From Porphyromonadaceae bacterium UBA7555 (GTDB lineage: Bacteria; Bacteroidota; Bacteroidia; Bacteroidales; Muribaculaceae): a DNA stretch of 16,969 nucleotides. Positions 7,905 to 13,265 of this stretch are shown here, piece after piece. A program made the translations under genes and the position numbers. Positions within the stretch are counted from its first letter, which is position 1, and the number at the start of each line of letters is the position of its first letter. Location of the stretch: assembly GCA_002478045.1 (NCBI GenBank), contig DLLT01000040.1:1-16969 (forward strand), read 5' to 3'. Under the pieces are notes generated by a model. The model saw only the letters and a program-made list of their open reading frames with translations. It did not search any database and was not told the origin of the DNA.

Positions 7905-7937
7905 AAAAAAGCAGGCTTGGAATGTTTCCAAGCCTGC
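7905..7937 (-). terminator. Terminator of tRNA-Ala
   Basis: A perfect 11-bp stem, GCAGGCTTGGA (7911-7921) with TCCAAGCCTGC (7927-7937) around a 5-nt loop, is followed on the minus strand by six T residues (7905-7910). It begins 10 bp after the end of the tRNA. Confidence 0.9.
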
Positions 7938-7947
7938 TCGGGGGGAG

Positions 7948-8020
7948 TGGAGTATAGCGGACTCGAACCGCTTACCTCAACACTGCCAGTGTTGCGCTCT
8001 ACCAGATGAGCTAATACCCC
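7948..8020 (-). tRNA. tRNA-Ala (anticodon GGC)
   Basis: The 73-nt minus-strand sequence folds as a full cloverleaf. The acceptor stem is GGGGTAT/ATACTCC and contains the G3-U70 pair that alanyl-tRNA synthetase recognises. The D arm is GCTC/GAGC, the anticodon stem CAACA/TGTTG with loop CTGGCAG (anticodon GGC, reading GCC and GCU codons), and the T arm AGCGG/CCGCT with loop TTCGAGT. The discriminator base is A73. CCA is not encoded, so it must be added after transcription. Confidence 0.97.
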
Positions 8021-8035
8021 TCATGTTTTGCAGTG

Positions 8036-8067
8036 CAAAGATAGCGCCTTTTGGCTAATTGACCAAG
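8036..8067 (-). promoter_or_regulatory. Promoter of tRNA-Ala
   Basis: On the minus strand a TTG (8066-8064) is followed after 20 bp by TATCTTTG (8043-8036), a full match to the Bacteroidetes consensus. The start site would be near 8029, nine bases before the mature tRNA. Confidence 0.75.
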
Positions 8068-8177
8068 ATGGCGGCGCGATAATTAACGTTTATTAATTAT
8101 TTTCTTCGCGTTATTGCGTTTTTGAGCTTTCACGGCTATGCATCTTGCTGTTGATGAATTATGCTGACACTATGACG
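8068..8177. other. Intergenic stretch between the tRNA promoter and the DUF2752 gene
   Basis: No gene is seen. It holds an A/T-only inverted repeat, TAATTAA (8080-8086) and TTAATTA (8093-8099), and a weak CTGAC/GTCAG hairpin overlapping the DUF2752 stop. Neither is followed by a clear minus-strand T-run, so I could not place the terminator of the deoC-DUF2752 cluster. Confidence 0.45.
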
Positions 8178-8627
8178 TCAGAGATTGCGGAATATGGTCC
8201 ATGCGACAAGGGCAATGAATACCGCTATCGGAGTCCATCGGCTGTCGGCAAAGCGACGTAGTGGCGAATGTGGGCGCGTATACGGTGCAATGGCAACGAT
8301 CGCCATTATAGGCAGGGCAAAGAACAGTGCGGCATTGTAGCGCCACGCTGCTGCGACATCGCCGTGCATCAATGCATGCAGTGCCCTGAGCGTACCGCAG
8401 CCGGGGCAGTCGAAACCTGTGAGCATATGCGAGGGACAATGCGGCATCCAGACGGTATTTTCCGGGTCGAAAATGAAGAGGACGATGAGGCCGGCCATGA
8501 CAACCGTAGCGGTCAGGGCTACAAGCGACCGCCGCGCCCTTGAGGAATGCGCCATAAACGACCGCCGCCGATGCCGCAACCTCGGAGGGCGCGGTACCGG
8601 CGGCGGTGTATTTGGCGTAGAAGTCAT
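8178..8627 (-). CDS. DUF2752 family membrane protein
   Basis: This 149-residue protein has the DUF2752 signature: C64 in PHCPSHMLTG, then FDCPGCGTLRA with C74 and C77, followed by a small-residue helix region. Membrane segments are predicted at about 34-52, 95-115 and 131-146. The family is widespread in Bacteroidetes and other bacteria; its biochemical role is not established. The start is uncertain: the first 24 residues are proline- and arginine-rich and M25 (near 8555) would also give a complete domain. The ATG at 8627 is only three bases after the stop of the upstream GYF_2-CD225 gene, which argues for translational coupling and for the long form. These two families are commonly neighbours in Bacteroidetes. 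Confidence 0.85.
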   Translation of the reverse strand: MTSTPNTPPPVPRPPRLRHRRRSFMAHSSRARRSLVALTATVVMAGLIVLFIFDPENTVWMPHCPSHMLTGFDCPGCGTLRALHALMHGDVAAAWRYNAALFFALPIMAIVAIAPYTRPHSPLRRFADSRWTPIAVFIALVAWTIFRNL

Positions 8628-8630
8628 CCG

Positions 8631-9110
8631 TCAGGACATTGCCAAGCCCCAGAATGCGGGCTGAACGACAGAAATGACAACACTGCAGATAATGCCGAGC
8701 ACTACGGCTGCAATAGTCCAGATTTGGGCGTTTTGCGAAGCGCGATATGCTCCGTCGTAGTCGCCGCGAATCCATTTGTCGTTGACTTGCGTGGCATAGA
8801 TTATGGCTACTATACCCAAAGGCAGACAGCAGAGTATGCACGAAGCTATGGCCCACCCGAGATATGATGGTGGCTTGATGCCGTTGCCGGGTTGCGACAT
8901 CCCGGGCGTGGAAGTAGGCGTGGGCGGCACCGGACCTCCCGTGTTGAATAGTGAGGCGGTCAAAGGAGCCTGCGAGGCCGGCATCCAGTCGGTCAGGCCC
9001 TCATACCATACCGGGGTATCGGGGGTCAGCGTCATCATTTTCATCTGCGGCAATGTGTACGGGCCTTGTTGCTGACCGTTGCGATGGATATATATAAGTG
9101 TTTCAGCCAT
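8631..9110 (-). CDS. GYF_2-CD225 (dispanin-like) membrane protein
   Basis: The 159-residue protein starts with a GYF_2 (DUF4339) domain at about 5-50 (YIHRNGQQQGPYTLPQM, VWYEGLTDWMPA), a small fold thought to bind proline-rich peptides. A proline/serine/threonine linker follows at 58-78, then a CD225/dispanin domain at 80-150 with two membrane helices (about 83-107 and 129-149) and the typical CC-P-GI-VAI-YA and GDYDGA-RASQNA motifs. CD225 is the family of eukaryotic interferon-induced transmembrane proteins; the bacterial members have no settled role. It lies 50 bp after deoC without a visible promoter of its own and is tightly coupled to the DUF2752 gene. The proline-rich N-terminus of that neighbour is a conceivable GYF_2 ligand, but this is speculation. 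Confidence 0.9.
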   Translation of the reverse strand: MAETLIYIHRNGQQQGPYTLPQMKMMTLTPDTPVWYEGLTDWMPASQAPLTASLFNTGGPVPPTPTSTPGMSQPGNGIKPPSYLGWAIASCILCCLPLGIVAIIYATQVNDKWIRGDYDGAYRASQNAQIWTIAAVVLGIICSVVISVVQPAFWGLAMS

Positions 9111-9160
9111 AAGTTAATGCTGTTTTTGAGAGATAACTTTACGTGGTGTGGAGGTGTGTC

Positions 9161-10054
9161 TTAGAAGAACTTGGTAGGCGTGCCCAGAATGTCGGAGAGC
9201 AGGTTATTGGCCAAGCGTGATGCTCCGATGCGGAAGTAGTGATTGTCCAGCCATTCTTCGCCGAGGACAGCCTTGATGACGGTGTAGTATTGTACGGCTT
9301 CTTCGGTGGTGGCTACGCCGCCCGAAGCTTTGAAGCCCACGCGTTTGCCGGTCTTCTCGTAATACTCCTTGATGCACTGAGCCATGACGTAGGCGGCTTC
9401 GAGTGTGGCTCCGGGATATTCCTTGCCGGTAGAGGTCTTCAGGAAGTCGGCATCGCTGTACAGCGACAGCACGGAGGCGTCACGTATGGCTCGAGCGGAT
9501 TTCAGCGCCCCGGTCTCAAGGATAACCTTGAGTATGGAGTCGCCGGCAGCGTGCTTCTGCTCGGTGATTTCATCGCACACGCTCTCGTAATCGCCATCGA
9601 GGAAGGCGCCCACATTGAGCACGATATCGATTTCGTCGGCACCATCTTTTACGGCGAGAGCTGTCTCGGCAATCTTGGTCTCAAGGAAGCCTTGCGAGGC
9701 GGGGAAATTGCCGCTGACGCACGCGATGTCCACTTCGCTGACTTCGAGTACGGCGCGTACCACCTGCGCAAAATTGGGGTATACGCATATTGCGGCAACG
9801 TTTTTCAGCTCGGGGTGTTCGACATCGAAAGCATTGACGCGCTCGGTGAACTCGGCTACGCTGCGCTGCGAGTCGGTGGCCTTGAGTGTGGTCAAGTCTA
9901 TGGTGTTGAATAGGAAGCGATAGACATCTTGTGTCATATTTTCCTTGAGGTGTTCATCGAGTATGCGTTTCACCTCGGCAGAGACAAAGGCATCGTCTGT
10001 GGTCACCTTGCTGGCGGCTATGGCCTGGTGATATTTATCAATTTGTTCGGTCAT
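9161..10054 (-). CDS. deoC: Deoxyribose-phosphate aldolase
   Basis: DeoC cleaves 2-deoxyribose 5-phosphate into glyceraldehyde 3-phosphate and acetaldehyde in the cytoplasm, the last step of deoxynucleoside breakdown. In this 297-residue protein the Schiff-base lysine is K206 in FLKTSTGK, the second active-site lysine is K242 in GFKASGG, and the proton-relay aspartate is D143 in DEIDIVLN, matching K167, K201 and D102 of the E. coli enzyme. It is longer than the E. coli protein (about 259 residues) through an N-terminal extension of roughly 35 residues, common in Bacteroidetes. The MazG-like gene ends 24 bp upstream on the same strand, so the two are probably cotranscribed; that neighbourhood is familiar in Bacteroides. 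No deletion or missing residue is seen. Confidence 0.96.
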   Translation of the reverse strand: MTEQIDKYHQAIAASKVTTDDAFVSAEVKRILDEHLKENMTQDVYRFLFNTIDLTTLKATDSQRSVAEFTERVNAFDVEHPELKNVAAICVYPNFAQVVRAVLEVSEVDIACVSGNFPASQGFLETKIAETALAVKDGADEIDIVLNVGAFLDGDYESVCDEITEQKHAAGDSILKVILETGALKSARAIRDASVLSLYSDADFLKTSTGKEYPGATLEAAYVMAQCIKEYYEKTGKRVGFKASGGVATTEEAVQYYTVIKAVLGEEWLDNHYFRIGASRLANNLLSDILGTPTKFF

Positions 10055-10078
10055 GATTTGTAGCGTGTTATTATGTTG

Positions 10079-10432
10079 TTATTGTTTCAGTTTGGGATTG
10101 TCGCGATGGCGGTGTGCATCGCGGGCGGTCTTCTTGGCGATATTTCGCCGCAAGGCCTCGTCGAGATCCACGCCGGTCTGATTGGCAATGGCAGCCACTA
10201 CCCAAAGCACATCGGCCAGTTCGTCGCCAAGGGCCGAGGGATCTTCGCCTTCTTTGAAGGACTGGTCGCCGTATATGCGAGCCATCAGCCGCGCCACCTC
10301 GCCGGTTTCTTCGGCGAGGATGGCGGTATTGGTCAATGGCGAGAAGTATCGAACACCTATGGACGTAATCCACCGATCCACCGTCTCTTGAAGGTCGGTT
10401 ATGGTCATTTGTGTATTGTCAGTGGTGTTCAT
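10079..10432 (-). CDS. MazG-like nucleotide pyrophosphohydrolase
   Basis: From the ATG at 10432 this is a 117-residue all-alpha NTP pyrophosphohydrolase, which splits nucleoside triphosphates to monophosphate and pyrophosphate, often as house-cleaning of aberrant nucleotides. The magnesium-binding residues are E41, E42 and E45 in AEETGEV, and E71 and D74 in GDELADVLW; a typical NxxK (N97-K100) follows. The frame is open to an ATG at 10498, which would overlap the M6 protease stop by 14 bp and add 22 residues of no family character, so the shorter start is preferred; it fits the usual length of about 110-120. It lies 24 bp before deoC and 52 bp after the protease gene. The exact substrate is unknown. 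Confidence 0.87.
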   Translation of the reverse strand: MNTTDNTQMTITDLQETVDRWITSIGVRYFSPLTNTAILAEETGEVARLMARIYGDQSFKEGEDPSALGDELADVLWVVAAIANQTGVDLDEALRRNIAKKTARDAHRHRDNPKLKQ

Positions 10433-10484
10433 ATCTTCGCTTTGGTTCGGTGAAAAATATCTCGGTGTGTCGCGGCAATATGTA

Positions 10485-12950
10485 TCAGCGGATGACAATC
10501 TTGGAGACGCTTCTGCCCTGATGGCGTATGTATATGCCGGGGGTGAGGTTGTCGGCGGCGACTTTCATGCCTTGGAGGTTGAAGTATTCAACAGGAGCGT
10601 TGGCATCGTCTATGGTGATGTCGTCCACGCCGTTTGAGAGGGTCACCTCAATTGTATTGGACTCGGCCGAGCGTGTACTTCCTACAATAGCTCGTACGCT
10701 GTAACGATACTTATTAACGCCCTTGACAGCGGAAACACGCATCGAGGTGGCGCCCTCGGTACTTACGGCATCATATCCGTCAAGAATGTATGTCGATGTG
10801 CCGTAGGTAACAGCCACATCGTCTATGGCGACATTGCCACGCGAACCCTTATTGTAGTATATACGCAATGCATAGGTGTTGGCGGGGATTTCGTCTATCG
10901 TAACGACAGTGCCCTTGCTGTTGTAGGCGTTGACGGCTATTGTCTTGAAGGTTGCCCAGCCCTGATCATCCGGACACTCAAAGCTGATTGTGCAGTCACT
11001 CGTGGCGGTCTGCCCCTTAATCCACAGCGATAAGGACTTGATAGGATTTGGGAAGGTGCGTGTAATAAGATATGCGCCGTTCTGGCTGAATTTGAGAGAC
11101 GGAGCTGCTTTGCCGCAACTTGCAGACGAAGTGTATACGCCGTTGGCCGTTGAAGTCCATCCCTCAGGCAGTGTCGCCGTAGCCGAGGTGCCGAAGTCGG
11201 CGGTTTCGGTCTCGGGCTCGCCTTCGCCCACAGCCCATACCGTCAAACGATAGTCTGTAGCACCCTCGACAGGCTGCCAATTGGCGACGAAAGATTCGGC
11301 TGTTTTGTCTTTGGGCTCGAGAGCGACGGGTGCGGGCACGGGGGATCCGCCGCCGCTGACATCAAATGTGATGACACCCCCGTCTTCTTCTATATTTGTA
11401 ATGGGCACATCCACAGCCACGTTGGACCATGTCTTCAACGCCGGGGTGGTCTCGGATGTGAAGGACGTGTTTTGGGTTGTGCCGGGGAAGGCATATCCGG
11501 ACATAACGGCGGCGCTACCACTATCGGCTTTACCGCATGCTTCTTCGATGTCTACATACTGGTGCGTAGTGTTATTGACTGTATTACGGTTGAATATCGT
11601 GGCGTTATAGTCAATGTGCCATATCAACATTCCGTGCCCGGGGAGGTACTTGTCCCAGCCTTTCTGCTGACGATTTTCGAGCAGGAAAAATTCGTTGGGA
11701 TTGACAGCGCCGCTTGTGCCGTAGGTGTGTATGATACAACCCTCATTGGTATTCTCGATGTGATTTAGCGATACGGTCTCGGCTTCTTTAAGCTCTTTCA
11801 GGTCAATCCAGCCCATAGCGTTACGCTCGTATACCGAATATGTCGGCGGGGTACGTCCATCGTTGTTGTATGGCCCGTAATCCAATACGCTCCAAGCGCC
11901 GGGCGTAATATCCGTAGCGACAGTGTTATAATCGGTGCAGTACAGGTCGGGGAGGCCGAGGACGTGGCTGAATTCGTGAATAAAGGTACCCACACCATCC
12001 GGTCGGCTCTGCTCCCATTCGTTGGAAGTGGCGTAGCGGTTGACTTGTTTGCCGTTGGCGCTATATTTGACCCCGAAGTCGTTGATGTGTGCCGAGTGCG
12101 GCCATACGGTTTCTTCCGAACCGCCCGAAGCCTCGCCCCGGCCGGCATAGAACACGTATACGTTGTCTACATATCCGTCGTTGTCGGCATCGTACTTGCT
12201 CAGGTCCACTTGGTCCTTGAGTGCGGAGAGGGCATGCGTCACCATCAAGTAGGGCTGTGAGTCATCGCCGTAATAGTCGTTGCCGCCATAGTAGCTGCGG
12301 TTTTGGCCGAGGGTTACCGGGCCGAAGACATCGAATACGGGGCGGAATTGTCCGTTTGAGCTTTCGCGGAAGTACTCGGCCGCGCAGCCGGTGCCGCCAT
12401 ATTGGTTAAACCCGTCTTTATTGAGCATCTCATCGAAGTACGACTTGGGGTCTGAGAGGGTGAATTTGACGTCCTTGTACTGTACCAAAACCACCAGAGC
12501 GCGAACTTCGCCGTTGGCGGGAAAGTCTGAGAAACGGCCTATTCCGCTGCTGGGGTCGCTGTTGGAGCGAGCATGGGACTTGAGACGTTGGGGTGTTGCT
12601 ATGTTGCGTGCTTGGATACGCTGTGCACGCAGTTCGGAGGTATTGATGTCGCGCAGGTTGGTGACGTCCAAATCGGGGGCGTCCTTCTTGGTGACGGTGA
12701 CACCGGTGGAGATGATGCGGCCGTCGGTTGCGACCTTGGCATAGCAGTAGCGGCCATCGGCATCGCGGCTGACGATATTTCCGTCATTCGTAACCATGTA
12801 ATGTAGATATTCATCGCCCACGACGCGAACCTCAATAGTCGTCCCGTCGGGCTGTGTCACGGTGCGAACACCACGCTTGGCGGGCACGGCGGCGGCGCTG
12901 AGGGCAAGGCCCAAAGTCGCCAGTGTGACGAGTTTACGTTGCAATTTCAT
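10485..12950 (-). CDS. Secreted M6-family metalloprotease with C-terminal sorting domain
   Basis: An 821-residue secreted zinc protease. A signal peptide covers about 1-24 (MKLQRKLVTLATLGLALSAA). The propeptide-like region reaches about 140, and the M6 catalytic domain (related to immune inhibitor A) about 145-530. The zinc site HEFSHVLGLPDLY is at 325-337, with H325 and H329 as ligands, E326 as catalytic base and D335 as probable third ligand. A fibronectin-III-like segment begins near 540 and is interrupted by a jelly-roll-like region (about 580-720) resembling choice-of-anchor or cleaved-adhesin domains, then resumes to about 771. The last 35 residues (YFNLQGMKVA, GIYIR, SKIVIR) resemble a type A sorting domain of the type IX secretion system. 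Its own promoter lies at 13043-13071. It probably degrades host or dietary protein; the substrate is unknown. Confidence 0.92.
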   Translation of the reverse strand: MKLQRKLVTLATLGLALSAAAVPAKRGVRTVTQPDGTTIEVRVVGDEYLHYMVTNDGNIVSRDADGRYCYAKVATDGRIISTGVTVTKKDAPDLDVTNLRDINTSELRAQRIQARNIATPQRLKSHARSNSDPSSGIGRFSDFPANGEVRALVVLVQYKDVKFTLSDPKSYFDEMLNKDGFNQYGGTGCAAEYFRESSNGQFRPVFDVFGPVTLGQNRSYYGGNDYYGDDSQPYLMVTHALSALKDQVDLSKYDADNDGYVDNVYVFYAGRGEASGGSEETVWPHSAHINDFGVKYSANGKQVNRYATSNEWEQSRPDGVGTFIHEFSHVLGLPDLYCTDYNTVATDITPGAWSVLDYGPYNNDGRTPPTYSVYERNAMGWIDLKELKEAETVSLNHIENTNEGCIIHTYGTSGAVNPNEFFLLENRQQKGWDKYLPGHGMLIWHIDYNATIFNRNTVNNTTHQYVDIEEACGKADSGSAAVMSGYAFPGTTQNTSFTSETTPALKTWSNVAVDVPITNIEEDGGVITFDVSGGGSPVPAPVALEPKDKTAESFVANWQPVEGATDYRLTVWAVGEGEPETETADFGTSATATLPEGWTSTANGVYTSSASCGKAAPSLKFSQNGAYLITRTFPNPIKSLSLWIKGQTATSDCTISFECPDDQGWATFKTIAVNAYNSKGTVVTIDEIPANTYALRIYYNKGSRGNVAIDDVAVTYGTSTYILDGYDAVSTEGATSMRVSAVKGVNKYRYSVRAIVGSTRSAESNTIEVTLSNGVDDITIDDANAPVEYFNLQGMKVAADNLTPGIYIRHQGRSVSKIVIR

Positions 12951-13141
12951 AAGTTGTGTGTTTATGGTTTTTTTATGTGTGTATATCTTTTGTTTTGTCT
13001 GTTTTGTTCGTCCGCGAAGGACGATGGATACTTATTAACTTACAAAGTTAGTGATTATTTATTATGCGCAACATCAAATGTTTGTTAAATAGACCGAAAG
13101 ACTTTTCGGGAAAGAGCCTTCGGCTATCTCAAAAAAGCGGT
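12951..13141. other. Intergenic stretch upstream of the M6 protease
   Basis: No gene is seen. It holds the T-rich (plus-strand) leader of the protease, its promoter at 13043-13071, and two small hairpins, CCGAAA/TTTCGG (about 13094-13109) and AGCC/GGCT (about 13115-13125). No T-run follows them. Confidence 0.5.
13043..13071 (-). promoter_or_regulatory. Promoter of the M6 protease gene
   Basis: On the minus strand a TTG (13071-13069) is followed after 18 bp by TAACTTTG (13050-13043). The -7 box lies inside a perfect dyad, TAACTT-ACA-AAGTTA (13036-13050), which could bind a regulator. The leader would be about 85 nt. Confidence 0.6.
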
Positions 13142-13171
13142 GCATAAGTCTTGACAACCGACTCAAGATGC
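13131..13171 (-). terminator. Possible terminator of the phosphodiesterase gene
   Basis: On the minus strand GCAT plus CTTGA (13171-13163) pair with TCAAG (13154-13150) and, after a 4-nt bulge, ATGC (13145-13142). Six T residues follow at 13136-13131. The 5-nt gap between stem and T-run and the bulge make it weak. Confidence 0.35.
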
Positions 13172-13182
13172 CATCCTTCGCC

Positions 13183-13265
13183 GCTCCGGCAGAAGCAATG
13201 CGGCGGGACGCCGTGCATGGGCGCCCCACCGCAGTAGGGGGTTGGAAAATGGAAGATGCCGGAGC
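13183..13265. repeat. Nested inverted repeats directly after the phosphodiesterase stop
   Basis: GCTCCGGCA (13183-13191) and TGCCGGAGC (13257-13265) are a perfect 9-bp inverted pair 65 bp apart, the latter touching the stop codon of the gene at 13266. Inside it, GCGG-C-GGG and CCC-A-CCGC form a second pair and CGCC/GGCG a third. The whole is a GC-rich nested structure unlike the AT-rich spacer around it. It may be a 3' RNA structure that protects the transcript, or a dispersed intergenic repeat. Confidence 0.45.

Noticed and set aside
7948..8020. tRNA-Ala as the integration site of the element at 1-2200
   Set aside because: It lies nearly 6 kb from the recombinase beyond an operon of core-like genes, and no repeat of the tRNA 3' end was noticed near the recombinase.
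8102..8127. Plus-strand hairpin CGC/GCG followed by five T residues
   Set aside because: The stem is only three base pairs and no plus-strand gene ends nearby.
9239..9913. 224-codon plus-strand frame opposite deoC
   Set aside because: DeoC has all catalytic residues on the minus strand; the opposite frame has no recognisable domain.
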